64,000 bases of DNA from Acidithiobacillus caldus ATCC 51756 (GCF_000175575.2 NZ_CP005986.1:1123549-1187548), one strand, 5' to 3'. Counted from the stretch's first letter, positions 18,522 to 27,372 are shown. Numbers and translations: made by a program. Notes: generated by a model from the sequence alone, not told the origin.

Positions 18522-19865
18522 ATGGCCGCCGTCATTGCCCTGGTGGGGCGGCCAAATGTGGGCAAGTCGACCCTGTTCAATCGCCTGACCCGCAGCCGTG
18601 AGGCGCTGGTGGCGGACCTTCCGGGGCTCACCCGCGACCGCCACTACGGCGTGGCCCAGCACGGCACCCAGCGTTTTCTCGTCATCGATACCGGTGGTTT
18701 CGAACCCGAGGAGCGCGAGGGCCTCGTGGCGGCCATGGCGGCGCAGACGCGTCAGGCCATCGCCGAGGCCGATGCCGTCTGTTTCCTGGTGGACGCCAAA
18801 GAGGGCCTGTCGGCTCAGGACGAAGAGATTGCGGCGGAGCTGCGGCGTAGCGGCAAGACCGTCTACCTGGTGGTCAACAAGATGGACGTGCGTGGAGCCG
18901 TGGCAGAATTGCCCGAGTTTCACCGCCTCGGGCTGGGTATGCCTTATACCATTGCGGCGTCCCATGGCCACGGAGTAGAGACGCTACTGGATGCCATCTT
19001 TGCCGATCTCGCGGTCCCGGAAGAGGCGGCTGCCGAACTTTCCCTATCTGGTCCACGTATCGCCGTTCTGGGTCGGCCCAACGTCGGTAAGTCCACCCTC
19101 GTCAATGCCATGCTCGGCGAGCAGCGCGTGATCGTCTACGACGCCCCCGGGACTACCCGAGACAGCATTCGCATTCCCTACGAGCGCGCTGGTCGACCCT
19201 ACGTCATGATCGACACGGCGGGTATCCGGCGCCGCGCGCGGGTTGGCGAAGGGCTGGAAAAACTCAGTGTGCTCAAGACCCTGGCAGCGCTGAAAGAGGC
19301 GGACGTGGTCCTCATGGTGTTGGATGCGCGGGACGGGGTGACGGATCAGGATGCGCACCTGGTGGGGGTGGCGGCGGAACTCTGGCGTCCCATGATCCTT
19401 TTGCTCAACAAATGGGATGGTCTGGATGCCCGGGCCCGGCAGATGGCCAAGGCCGCCTTGGAGCGACATCTGGGTTTTCTCTCCTACGCGCCGGTTTATA
19501 CCATTTCTGCCCTGCACGGCAGCGGCGTCGGCGATCTCTATCCCAGTATCGATCGGCTTTGGCGCGATGCGCGGCGGCATTTTTCCACGGCTGAGCTGAA
19601 TCGCGTCCTGGCGCAGATCATCGAGAGCCATCAGCCGCCCATGGTCGGTGGTCGCCGCATCAAACTGCGCTATTGCCATCAGGGGGGCGAAAACCCCATC
19701 ACCCTGGTCTTCCACGGCAATCAGTTGAATCGCTTGCCCGGTGCCTATAAGCGTTATCTCGAGTCGGCTTTTCGTAAGGCCCTCGGCCTCGGGCCCGTTC
19801 CCTTGCGTTTACTCTTTCGTCAGGGAGAAAATCCCTACGATCCGCAGGCGAAGAGGCGTGGCTGA
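18522..19865 (+). CDS. der: Ribosome-associated double GTPase Der (EngA)
   Basis: 447 residues with two tandem Ras-like GTPase domains and a C-terminal KH-like domain. Both P-loops are visible (GRPNVGKSTLFNRL near residue 10 and GRPNVGKSTLVNAM near 185), as are DLPGLTRDRHYG and DAPGTTRDSI switch segments, NKMD and NKWD specificity motifs. Der acts in 50S subunit maturation. Starts 3 bp after the bamB stop. Confidence 0.97.
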   Translation: MAAVIALVGRPNVGKSTLFNRLTRSREALVADLPGLTRDRHYGVAQHGTQRFLVIDTGGFEPEEREGLVAAMAAQTRQAIAEADAVCFLVDAKEGLSAQDEEIAAELRRSGKTVYLVVNKMDVRGAVAELPEFHRLGLGMPYTIAASHGHGVETLLDAIFADLAVPEEAAAELSLSGPRIAVLGRPNVGKSTLVNAMLGEQRVIVYDAPGTTRDSIRIPYERAGRPYVMIDTAGIRRRARVGEGLEKLSVLKTLAALKEADVVLMVLDARDGVTDQDAHLVGVAAELWRPMILLLNKWDGLDARARQMAKAALERHLGFLSYAPVYTISALHGSGVGDLYPSIDRLWRDARRHFSTAELNRVLAQIIESHQPPMVGGRRIKLRYCHQGGENPITLVFHGNQLNRLPGAYKRYLESAFRKALGLGPVPLRLLFRQGENPYDPQAKRRG

Positions 19866-19866
19866 A

Positions 19867-20280
19867 ATGCTCCAGAACAAAGCGGCGTGGTGGCCTTGGA
19901 CACTGGCGGCGCTCCTGTGTTACCTGGTCGTTGCCGTCTTCGGGCGTCTGTATCCTTTGGTCCTTGGCAGTCTCTGGTGGGGCGCCTCTGCCTATGCCCT
20001 GTGGGCAGCCCTGGCGCTGGGCGCCATCGCGCGGCGCTGGCCCAAATGGACGGCCTATGGCTGGCGGCCCGCTACCATCCTTCTGGGGGCGCTGCTCTCG
20101 GCCCTGGCTATTTTCGTCCGTAACGATGCCCCGAGCCGTCTGCTCATCGACAGCTGGATGACCGCACTCATTGGTATCGCCGTGGTTACCATCATCGCCC
20201 GTTTCGTTCCCGCCGCCCTTGCCCGGCGCTGGTTTGGAGGTGAGTCGTCCCATGGACATTCTGCTCATCCGCCACGCTGA
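19867..20280 (+). CDS. Small four-helix membrane protein, unknown function
   Basis: 137 residues from ATG 19867, one base after the der stop. Four hydrophobic segments (WTLAALLCYLVVAVFG, GASAYALWAALALGAIA, ATILLGALLSALAIFV, ALIGIAVVTIIARFV) with short connecting loops and a polar His-rich tail. It overlaps sixA by 29 bp, which supports co-translation. I recognise no family with certainty; proteins of this size and topology are common as hypothetical inner-membrane proteins. Confidence 0.65.
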   Translation: MLQNKAAWWPWTLAALLCYLVVAVFGRLYPLVLGSLWWGASAYALWAALALGAIARRWPKWTAYGWRPATILLGALLSALAIFVRNDAPSRLLIDSWMTALIGIAVVTIIARFVPAALARRWFGGESSHGHSAHPPR

Positions 20281-20737
20281 GGCGGAGGATGCCCGAGCTC
20301 CCGGCGGCGATCGCGAACGTGCGCTCACGGAGCGCGGTCGTCGCGATGCCGCTCTGGTGGCCGCTTCGCTGCGTGTTCTGCTGCCCACGGGACCGGTGGG
20401 GCTTTGGTACAGTCCGCTGCGACGCACCCGGGAAACGGCGGAATATATCCAGCAAGCACTTCCTCTCGAGGTCAGCGAGCCGCATGAGGCCATTGCCGAG
20501 GGCGATCTCGAGGCTCTGGAGCACCACTGGGAGGGTCTCGGCAGGCAACCGGCTGCGGCCATAGTGGTCGGGCATCAGCCGCATCTGGCGCGTTGGATCG
20601 AGACGCTAACGGGAACTCTGGTGGGTGTGCCCAAGGCCTCCGTAACCTGTCTGCGCCGGGCGGGCGCGCGCCAGCGCGGCGAATTGTTGGCACACCTGCG
20701 CACCGAAGTCCTGGAGCGCCTCTGCCGGCGCGGCTGA
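20252..20737 (+). CDS. sixA: Phosphohistidine phosphatase SixA family
   Basis: 161 residues, starting with MDILLIRHAEAED, the RHG phosphatase signature (catalytic His8). Further hallmarks are LTERGRRDA, SPLRRTRETAEY and VGHQPHL with the second catalytic His. SixA removes phosphate from phosphohistidine in PTS-type or two-component proteins. The ATG at 20252 has GGAGG about 15 bases upstream and overlaps the preceding membrane protein. Confidence 0.9.
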   Translation: MDILLIRHAEAEDARAPGGDRERALTERGRRDAALVAASLRVLLPTGPVGLWYSPLRRTRETAEYIQQALPLEVSEPHEAIAEGDLEALEHHWEGLGRQPAAAIVVGHQPHLARWIETLTGTLVGVPKASVTCLRRAGARQRGELLAHLRTEVLERLCRRG

Positions 20738-20845
20738 TGGGATGTGGCGCCGGTCCTGAGTGCGCGCCTGGCCGGGGTCCCGGGCAAGCCGGGATTCTGC
20801 TAATATGGACGGAGTTCCCGTTCGTTCACCTGAAAGGAGAGTACC

Positions 20846-21223
20846 ATGGCAGATAATCAGGCTCCCGACCTCGTCATCATCCTCATCACTGGCCCGGAAA
20901 ATCCCAAGCGTCTCCCCTCCGCCTTCTTTCTGGCGTCCACCGCGGCGGCCATGGAGCAGAAGGTGGTCATGTACTTCACGGGGCCGGCCACGGAGCTGCT
21001 GGCCAAAGGCAAGGCCGAGAGCGTCTTCCCCATGCCCGGCGGCAAGAGCGTGGCGGATTTCATGAAGCTTGCCGAAGACAACGACGTGCAGATCATCGGT
21101 TGCCTGCAGTCTCTGGAACTGAACGGCATGACCAAGGACGATCTTGCCAAGGAAATCCCGCTGCTGAATCCCAGTGCCGCCATGCCGACCCTGGGTGCTG
21201 CCGGGCGTGTCCTGACCTGGTAG
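20846..21223 (+). CDS. DsrE/DsrF-like family protein
   Basis: 125 residues with the DsrE-like fold: LVIILITGPENPKRLPSAFFLA, an AxxMEQKVVMYFTGPA strand-loop, then FMKLAEDNDVQIIGCLQSLELNGM containing the family's conserved Cys. DsrE-like proteins act as sulfur carriers/sulfurtransferases in sulfur oxidisers; a peroxiredoxin-like label is also used for this family. A strong AAAGGAG site precedes the ATG and a terminator follows directly, so it is probably monocistronic. The cytochrome and molybdoprotein behind it suggest sulfur metabolism, but no hdr or tusA genes are adjacent. Confidence 0.8.
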   Translation: MADNQAPDLVIILITGPENPKRLPSAFFLASTAAAMEQKVVMYFTGPATELLAKGKAESVFPMPGGKSVADFMKLAEDNDVQIIGCLQSLELNGMTKDDLAKEIPLLNPSAAMPTLGAAGRVLTW

Positions 21224-21247
21224 GGTCTGCGCGCGGATCGCGTGAAG

Positions 21248-21275
21248 AAAAGGCCCGCCTTGGCGGGCCTTTCTT
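21248..21275 (+). terminator. Rho-independent terminator after the DsrE-like gene
   Basis: GGCCCGCC and GGCGGGCC form a perfect 8-bp stem with a TT loop, flanked by AAAA upstream and TTTCTT downstream. Confidence 0.9.
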
Positions 21276-21335
21276 GCATCCGCCTTCGCGACGACAACGT
21301 AAAGAAGGTGTTGGTCCACCACGTCGGGAGGAGTC

Positions 21336-21944
21336 ATGGCCGTCCTCAGTTCGACCCATCCGGGTACTCGGGAAGAGCGGTCCCTCAGGGAGGACGGGGC
21401 CTATCCGCGCTGGGCCAAGATCCTGCACATGGGTCTCGTTCTCGCGGTGACCTTTGAGCTCTACAACAGCCTGGCGGCCTTGTGGTTCGCGAATTTTCAG
21501 TGGTTCCCGCTGCACGTTGCCACCGGTATTTTTCTGACCTTCTGGCTCGTGCTGTGCTGGGCTTTCTATCTTGGCACTCTCTGGGGCCGTGCCCTTTTGT
21601 GGTCCTGGTTTTTTCCGGCGCACCTGCCAGCCATCATCCGAGATCTGCGCGCGCTCTTTTTGGGTCGTTTGCCTGCCGCCGGCCCGGTTCCCGGCCTGTC
21701 CAGTCTGTGGCAGGGGGTCTTCTTCCTTGGGGTATCCTTCGTCACCTTCACCGGTTTTGCTGCCTGGCTGGTACTCGAGGGGTACATCAGCTGGCCAGGG
21801 GCAACGCACCTTGGGCTGCATGCCATGCGTCTGGGCACACCGCTGCTGGCCTATCTCTGGTTCGGTCACGGTTTCATGGCTTTTTTTCATGCCCTGCGGC
21901 GTCAACCGCTGTGGGGCATTTTTGCCTTTTGGCGAGGAGCTTGA
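21336..21944 (+). CDS. Cytochrome b561-type membrane subunit
   Basis: 202 residues with four to five transmembrane helices and histidines placed for b-haem ligation: ILHMGLVLAV, PLHVATGIF, LGLHAMRL and WFGHGFMAFFHAL. This matches di-haem b561-type cytochromes that shuttle electrons between quinones and a periplasmic oxidoreductase. The partner is evidently the molybdoprotein whose ATG begins 2 bp after the stop. SD GGGAGGAG lies upstream. The arrangement is like MsrPQ/YedYZ or periplasmic sulfite-oxidising systems. Confidence 0.78.
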   Translation: MAVLSSTHPGTREERSLREDGAYPRWAKILHMGLVLAVTFELYNSLAALWFANFQWFPLHVATGIFLTFWLVLCWAFYLGTLWGRALLWSWFFPAHLPAIIRDLRALFLGRLPAAGPVPGLSSLWQGVFFLGVSFVTFTGFAAWLVLEGYISWPGATHLGLHAMRLGTPLLAYLWFGHGFMAFFHALRRQPLWGIFAFWRGA

Positions 21945-21946
21945 TC

Positions 21947-22591
21947 ATGCCTTTGTCACGGCGTTCATTTCTGACCCATTCCACGGGCCTGTTCTTGGGA
22001 GCTGCCAGCGCATCGCTGTGGCTGCCGGCGGCGGCGCGCGCAGACACCATTCCGGTCTTCCCGGAGTACTATACCTACGCCGGCTTCTATCCAAAAATCG
22101 AGGCGCAGGACTATCGTCTCAACTGCGATGGCCTCATCGCCGCACCCCGGGTCTTCACCCTGGAGCAACTCTATGGGCTCAGCAAGCACGCCGAGGTGGA
22201 AACCTTCCACTGTGTTACGGGCTGGAAAGTGCACCACGTCGCTTGGCGCGGTATCGATCTGGCTTCGTTCCTGGATAATCTGCGGCCGACTGCGGCGGCG
22301 CGCTACGTCGTCTTTCACAGCGCCGATGGCGTCTATGTGGACAGCCTGACCCTGGAGCAGGCGCGGGCACCCGGCGTCATCCTGGCGACGCACATCGCCG
22401 GACAGCCTCTGCTGCGCAAGGGCGGTTATCCCCTGCGCTTGCTGGTGCCGCAGATGTACGGTTACAAGAGCGTCAAGTGGGTCAATCGGGTGAGTCTCAG
22501 CGCGGTTCGTCCCGAGGGGACCTGGGAGCGCGACGGGTACGCAGCCAACGCCTATATTCGCAAGGGGTTCAGCTGGAGCGACCTGCTCTGA
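21947..22591 (+). CDS. Tat-exported sulfite-oxidase-type molybdopterin protein
   Basis: 214 residues. The twin-arginine signal (LSRRSFLTHSTGLFLG, cleavage near ARA-DT) indicates folded export with a bound cofactor. The oxidoreductase molybdopterin domain follows, with the molybdenum-ligating Cys in ETFHCVTGWKV, where sulfite oxidase and YedY/MsrP carry it, and the domain end GGYPLRLLVPQMYGYKSVKWV. It probably oxidises or reduces a sulfur compound in the periplasm with the adjacent cytochrome. Direction and substrate cannot be read from sequence. Confidence 0.82.
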   Translation: MPLSRRSFLTHSTGLFLGAASASLWLPAAARADTIPVFPEYYTYAGFYPKIEAQDYRLNCDGLIAAPRVFTLEQLYGLSKHAEVETFHCVTGWKVHHVAWRGIDLASFLDNLRPTAAARYVVFHSADGVYVDSLTLEQARAPGVILATHIAGQPLLRKGGYPLRLLVPQMYGYKSVKWVNRVSLSAVRPEGTWERDGYAANAYIRKGFSWSDLL

Positions 22592-22630
22592 GCTATACTC
22601 CAGAGTTCGTGCAGGTGCCGACAAGGCCTA

Positions 22631-22686
22631 TTGTCATAAAAGTGTCATAAAAGCTTCACAATAGTGTCATAATCCTCTGCTATCGT
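22631..22686 (+). promoter_or_regulatory. Tandem Pho boxes and -10 element of pstS
   Basis: Heptamers start at 22632 (TGTCATA), 22643 (TGTCATA), 22654 (CTTCACA) and 22665 (TGTCATA), spaced exactly 11 bp. Two adjacent 18-bp Pho boxes of this form (CTGTCATA-like repeats) bind PhoB dimers in place of a -35 box. TATCGT at 22681-22686, ten bases after the last repeat, is where a PhoB-activated -10 should be. The pst operon is therefore predicted to be induced by phosphate starvation. Confidence 0.9.
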
Positions 22687-22768
22687 GGGCGTCAGGTCCA
22701 GGTATTGGATCTGCACACTACACGGTATCGCAACGCTTCTGCACGAAAACTACCTTTGGAGGTTACCT

Positions 22769-23857
22769 ATGTTGTTTCGTTCCAAGAAAGCCTTGTCCCA
22801 CGCCCTGAAAGGCGCGTTGGTGGTTTCCGCCCTTGGGCTTGCCTCTTTGAGTGCCGTTCCGGCCTCGGCGGCGCCCACCATCTCCCTGCTGGAGACGGGT
22901 TCGACCCTCCTGTACCCGCTCTTCAACCTGTGGGTTCCGGTCTACACCAAGATGAACCCGGACGTGCGGATCACCACCCAGGGTACGGGTAGCGGCACGG
23001 GTATCGCCCAGGCCATCTCCGGTGTGGCGCAGATCGGTGCCTCGGACGCCTACATGTCCGACGCGCAGGTGAAGGAGCATCCGGACATGCTCAATATCCC
23101 CCTGGCCATCTCCATCCAGATGATCAACTACAATGTGCCTGGCCTGAACAACAAGCACCTCAAGCTCTCCGGCCCGGTGCTGGCCGGCATCTACTCCGGT
23201 ACCATTACCAACTGGGATGATGCCGCCATCGCCAAGCTGAACCCCGGCGTCAAACTGCCCAACCACAAGATCGTGCCCATCCACCGTACCGACGGTTCCG
23301 GCGACACCTTCATCTTCACCACCTACCTCTCCGACACCACCCCTGAGTGGGCGCAGAAGGTGGGTTACAGCACCACGGTCAGCTGGCCCAACGTGCAGGG
23401 CGGCATCGGTGCCAACGGTAACCCCGGCATGGTCGAGGCGCTGAAGAGCACCCCCTACGGTATCGCCTACATCGGCATCAGCTGGAAGAAACCTGTGGAG
23501 CAGGCCAAGCTCGGTATCGCCATGCTCGAAAACAAGGCGGGCAAGTTCGTTCTGCCCACCGTGCCCAATGCCAAGGCTGCGGCGGCGGAGATGGTTGCCA
23601 AGACCCCTGCCGATGAGCGTATCAGTCTGGTCTACGCGCCCGGCGCCAAGTCCTATCCCATCATCAACTACGAATACGCCATCGTGAAGAGCGATCAGCC
23701 CAATGCCGAAGTGGCAGGGGCCATACGCAAGTTCCTGACCTGGGCCATCAGTCCCAAGGGCGGTAATGCTCCGCACTTCATCGAGGCCGTCAACTTCGTG
23801 CCCCTGCCCGAGAGCGTGGTGAAGCTCTCCCAGGCGCAGATCGACAAGATCAAGTAA
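22769..23857 (+). CDS. pstS: Phosphate-binding protein PstS
   Basis: 362 residues from ATG 22769, behind TTGGAGG. Sec signal peptide (LVVSALGLASLSAVPASA). Phosphate ligands lie in the family segments ETGSTLLYPLF, TQGTGSGTGI, IGASDAYMS and HRTDGSGDTFIF. It is the periplasmic receptor of the high-affinity Pst phosphate importer. Preceded by Pho boxes and followed by a tight hairpin before pstC. Confidence 0.96.
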   Translation: MLFRSKKALSHALKGALVVSALGLASLSAVPASAAPTISLLETGSTLLYPLFNLWVPVYTKMNPDVRITTQGTGSGTGIAQAISGVAQIGASDAYMSDAQVKEHPDMLNIPLAISIQMINYNVPGLNNKHLKLSGPVLAGIYSGTITNWDDAAIAKLNPGVKLPNHKIVPIHRTDGSGDTFIFTTYLSDTTPEWAQKVGYSTTVSWPNVQGGIGANGNPGMVEALKSTPYGIAYIGISWKKPVEQAKLGIAMLENKAGKFVLPTVPNAKAAAAEMVAKTPADERISLVYAPGAKSYPIINYEYAIVKSDQPNAEVAGAIRKFLTWAISPKGGNAPHFIEAVNFVPLPESVVKLSQAQIDKIK

Positions 23858-23868
23858 GGCGCACTCCA

Positions 23869-23888
23869 GGGCTGGCTTCGGCCAGCCC
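23869..23888 (+). promoter_or_regulatory. UUCG-capped hairpin between pstS and pstC
   Basis: GGGCTGGC-TTCG-GCCAGCCC: a perfect 8-bp stem with a UUCG tetraloop, 11 bp after the pstS stop, without a T-run. Such intercistronic hairpins usually protect the upstream mRNA 3' end, so PstS would be made in excess over the permeases, or attenuate read-through. Which applies here is inference. Confidence 0.75.
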
Positions 23889-23977
23889 ACCTGCTATCAT
23901 TACGACACCATTTTCGAGTGCTTATCGTCGCCCGATAAGAGCCGCTCGCCGAGCGTAGGTATTTTCGAGGGGTACCT

Positions 23978-24934
23978 GTGAAGATTCCGGTATTTCGCAC
24001 GAGTCTCGTGGCCACGGCCAGCTTCTTGCCTTTGTCCCTCATCGCACTCATTGTCTTTCTGGTCATCTATTCCTGGCCCGCCATCCAGTACAATGGCGTG
24101 CATTTCCTGTGGACCAACAACTGGAACCTCGGCAATCTGTATGGTAACCCCGTGGATGTGCACGGGCAGCAGATCATGCCGGGAGCCGCCTATGGCGTCT
24201 GGTTCCTGGTGGTTGGAACCTTTCTCAGCTCTTTTCTGGCCCTGATCATCGCCCTGCCTTTGGCGGTGGGGGCAGCCTATTTTCTGGCGGAGTCCCTGCC
24301 CAAATGGCTGGCGAGCCCCCTGACCTTGCTGGTGGACCTCCTCGCCGCCGTCCCCAGTGTCGTGTTTGGTCTGTGGGGCTATTCGCTGCTCATTCCCCTC
24401 ATGGGGCAGAAGGTCTATCCCTGGCTGGCCGATGCCCTGCAGGGCGTGCCCTTTCTAGGGGGGTCTCCCGGCAGCGGCTACGGTCTGCTGACGGTGGCCA
24501 TCGTCCTGACCTTCATGGTGGTGCCGCTCATCTCCGCCACCATGCGCGACGCCATCGCCTCGGTGGATGCGCCACTCAAGGAGGCGGGCCTCAGTCTAGG
24601 GCTGTCGCGCCTGGAGGTGTTCTGGCACATCATCCTGCCCAAGCTGCGCAAGGTGCTGATTGGTGTGTCCATTCTTGCGCTCGGGCGAGCCATCGGGGAG
24701 ACCATGGCGGTGGCCATGGTCAGTGGCAATGCCCTCAACTACCTACCTAACAACATTTATACGCCCATCTCGACCATGGCGGCTTTCATCTTGACGCAGC
24801 TGGAAAGCGCCCTCCAGGACCCGACCAATATGGCCGTAGAGGCCCTGTCGGAAATCGCTTTGGTGCTTTTGGCCATCTCCGTGTTGGTCAATAGTGCGGC
24901 CCGTCTCATTTTGTGGATGTCCAAGGTGCGCTGA
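23978..24934 (+). CDS. pstC: Phosphate ABC transporter permease PstC
   Basis: 318 residues, GTG start. Six transmembrane helices with the long periplasmic loop after the first span (NWNLGNLYGNPVDVHG) typical of PstC. The EAA loop is APLKEAGLSLGLSRLEVFWHIILP. One of two Pst membrane subunits. Overlaps pstA by one base. Confidence 0.95.
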   Translation: MKIPVFRTSLVATASFLPLSLIALIVFLVIYSWPAIQYNGVHFLWTNNWNLGNLYGNPVDVHGQQIMPGAAYGVWFLVVGTFLSSFLALIIALPLAVGAAYFLAESLPKWLASPLTLLVDLLAAVPSVVFGLWGYSLLIPLMGQKVYPWLADALQGVPFLGGSPGSGYGLLTVAIVLTFMVVPLISATMRDAIASVDAPLKEAGLSLGLSRLEVFWHIILPKLRKVLIGVSILALGRAIGETMAVAMVSGNALNYLPNNIYTPISTMAAFILTQLESALQDPTNMAVEALSEIALVLLAISVLVNSAARLILWMSKVR

Positions 24935-25854
24935 TGAGTATTGTTCAAGCGAAGACGACCGTGGTTCCCGAGTCCGCCTCCCTGAGTAACCGGCGTTTGC
25001 GTATCTCCTGGCGTCGACATGCTTTTCGCTTTCTGGGCGGTATTTTTGTTGGCGCGAGTTTTTTCATTGTCGCCTTTGCCTTTCTGTCCATCATCGGGGA
25101 CGTGCTCATCCGTGCCTTGCCGGCCCTGCACTGGAAACTCTTCACGGAAGTCAGCACGGGGATGGGCGGCGGGCTGAAGAATGCCATCGAGGGCACCATC
25201 GTCCTGTCTCTGGGGGCGTTGTTGATTTCGGCTCCCATTGGGATCGCCGCCGGCATCTATCTGAATGAGTACGGCGACAATCTGGGCGGTCGCTCCCTGC
25301 GCTTCTTGTCCGACGTGCTGGTGGGGGTGCCCTCCATCGTCCTCGGTTATGTGGGCTACATCACCATGGTGGTGTACCTCGGCTGGCAGTTCTCCGTGGC
25401 GGCGGGCATGTTGACCCTGAGCGTGATGCTCCTGCCCTATATCGCGCGGACTACGGAACTGGCCTTGAGTGCCATACCGCCAGCGGTGCGGGAGGCGGGT
25501 TTCGCGCTGGGGGCGGGGGACGGGCGCGTGGCTTTCAAGATTCTTCTCCCCGGTGCGGCTCCAGCCATCATGACGGGTCTGTTCTACGCCACGGCCCTTT
25601 CCATGGGGGAAACGGCGCCGCTCATCTACACGGCGGGCTGGTCCAACTACATGTGGGACGGCAAGTTCACCAACGAACCCATCGGCTACCTCACCTACGT
25701 CATCTGGACCTTCATCAACGAGCCCTTTGCCGAATCTCATCGGTTGGCCTTCGCCGCGGCCTTCTTCATCACCGCTGGCGTGCTGTTGCTCATCCTCACC
25801 GGCCGCTGGTTGATGATCCGGCGGCTACGTCGCATGGGCAGTTACGCTGGTTAA
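24934..25854 (+). CDS. pstA: Phosphate ABC transporter permease PstA
   Basis: 306 residues from ATG 24934, sharing an A with the pstC stop. Six membrane helices and the EAA loop AVREAGFALGAGDGRVAFKILLPG; ALSMGETAPLIYTAG is conserved in PstA. The expected next gene, the ATPase pstB (and phoU), is missing: pstA is followed by 127 bp and the convergent rlmI. The ATPase must be encoded elsewhere if the transporter works. Confidence 0.95.
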   Translation: MSIVQAKTTVVPESASLSNRRLRISWRRHAFRFLGGIFVGASFFIVAFAFLSIIGDVLIRALPALHWKLFTEVSTGMGGGLKNAIEGTIVLSLGALLISAPIGIAAGIYLNEYGDNLGGRSLRFLSDVLVGVPSIVLGYVGYITMVVYLGWQFSVAAGMLTLSVMLLPYIARTTELALSAIPPAVREAGFALGAGDGRVAFKILLPGAAPAIMTGLFYATALSMGETAPLIYTAGWSNYMWDGKFTNEPIGYLTYVIWTFINEPFAESHRLAFAAAFFITAGVLLLILTGRWLMIRRLRRMGSYAG

Positions 25855-25981
25855 CTTGTCCGGGCCAATGCCACCCAACGCAGCGGCCCCGATCAGCCAG
25901 CCAGAGAATTATCGCTGAGGCATTGCGCGGGTGGGCGTGGTGTGCCTGTGGGCACCCTCGGTCGCTGCACCCATACATTCC

Positions 25982-27280
25982 CTAAGCGTTTGTTTGGCTA
26001 TTTTTCGGGGCAATGGGCAGATCCGCCCCTTCTAAGCCGGATGTTGGGCTTGCCTCCGCTGGGGTTTCTGCCTCCGGTGTTTCGCTGTCGTGGGCCTCGG
26101 CGCGGTGCAGCAAAAAGGCCTTGAGATAACGCGCCTCGGGTACCGCCGGGGGGTAGGGGTGATCCAGATCCTGGCCGGCCTCGGTCAGGACCCGATAGCT
26201 GCCACGGGAAGCGCCCCGGGCGACGGCCTGGAGCAAGGCGTCTCGGCTCAGGTGGTAGGAGCAGGATGCGGTGAAGAGCAATCCGTCCGGGCGGAGCAGA
26301 CGCAGGGCCAGATCGTTGAGGCGGGCATAGGCGGCGGTGCCGTCCCGTACATCCTTGCGGGACTTGATGAGGGCGGGCGGGTCGAGCAGGATGAGGTCGA
26401 AGGATTCGGCGCGATCCCGCAGTTGACGCAGGGTTTCCAAGGCTTCGCCCTCGTGGCCGTGTACCTGGCTCAGCCCATTGCGGCGCGCATTCTCCTCCAG
26501 CAAGGCCAGAGCCGACGCCGAGCGGTCCACGGCCAGTACCTCGACGGCGCCCGCGCGCGCCAGGGGCAGGGCAAAGCCGCCCAGATAACTGAACAGGTCC
26601 AGCACCCGCCGTCCGGTAGCAAATTTCGTGAGTTCGTGACGGTTGCGGCGATGATCGTAGAACCAGCCGGTCTTTTGTCCCTGCCGCGGGTCGATGAGGA
26701 AGCTGCAGCCGTTTTCGAGGACTTCGAGATGCTCTGGAACCGCACCAGCGAGCACCTCGATGCGCTCCGGGAGGCCCTCGATGCTGCGGGCGACGCCGCT
26801 GCCCTTGAGGAGGATTCCCAAGGGACGGATGAGTTCCACCAAGGCAGCTACGATGAGGTCGAGATCCTGCTCCATTCCGGCACTCCCGGTCTGCAGCACC
26901 AAGTAATCGCCATAGCGGTCCACCACGAGTCCTGGCAGTCCGTCCCCCTCGCCGTGGACCAGCCGGTAGTAGGGCCCGCTGAACAGGGCCATGCGCAGTC
27001 CCAGGGCATCGCGCAAACGGCGAAGGTAGAAGTCGACATCGATCTGGGTGTCGGGGTCGCGGGTCAGGATGCGGGCGCAGAGGAGGGCGTGGGGATTGAC
27101 GTGGGCAAGCCCAAGGGGTTGGCCCCGGTGATCCTCGATGCGACAGACACTGCCCGGTGCGACGGCGACGAGCGGAGTGCGGCTGACGTCCACCTCATTG
27201 CTATAGATCCATGGGTGCCCGATGCGTAGCCGCCGGTCCTCGTTCTTTTTCAGGCGTAAAGGGGGAGTGGGGCGGGTCAT
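25982..27280 (-). CDS. rlmI: 23S rRNA (cytosine-5) methyltransferase, RlmI family
   Basis: 432 residues. N-terminal PUA domain (RLRIGHPWIYSNEVD), central EEHEE-like domain, then a Rossmann methyltransferase with the SAM motif VLDLFSYLGGFALPLA and the catalytic-loop motif LILLDPPALIKS. FTASCSYHLSRD contains the Cys typical of this class. RlmI methylates C1962 of 23S rRNA. A C-terminal acidic/Ser-Pro tail of about 35 residues is longer than usual. Transcribed convergently with pstA and divergently from mtnA. Confidence 0.9.
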   Translation of the reverse strand: MTRPTPPLRLKKNEDRRLRIGHPWIYSNEVDVSRTPLVAVAPGSVCRIEDHRGQPLGLAHVNPHALLCARILTRDPDTQIDVDFYLRRLRDALGLRMALFSGPYYRLVHGEGDGLPGLVVDRYGDYLVLQTGSAGMEQDLDLIVAALVELIRPLGILLKGSGVARSIEGLPERIEVLAGAVPEHLEVLENGCSFLIDPRQGQKTGWFYDHRRNRHELTKFATGRRVLDLFSYLGGFALPLARAGAVEVLAVDRSASALALLEENARRNGLSQVHGHEGEALETLRQLRDRAESFDLILLDPPALIKSRKDVRDGTAAYARLNDLALRLLRPDGLLFTASCSYHLSRDALLQAVARGASRGSYRVLTEAGQDLDHPYPPAVPEARYLKAFLLHRAEAHDSETPEAETPAEASPTSGLEGADLPIAPKNSQTNA

Positions 27281-27372
27281 GAGCGTTCCTGGAATGGTTG
27301 TGATCCGCGCATTTTACAGTTTGTGGGGCCTTCCGTATATTGCGGGAAAGTCGACATACATTGGAGAAAGGC

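Noticed and set aside
26090-27229. 379-codon open frame on the plus strand opposite rlmI
   Set aside because: It mirrors rlmI, a clear methyltransferase, codon by codon; composition is G/Q/A-rich with no domain, as expected for the antisense of a GC-rich gene.
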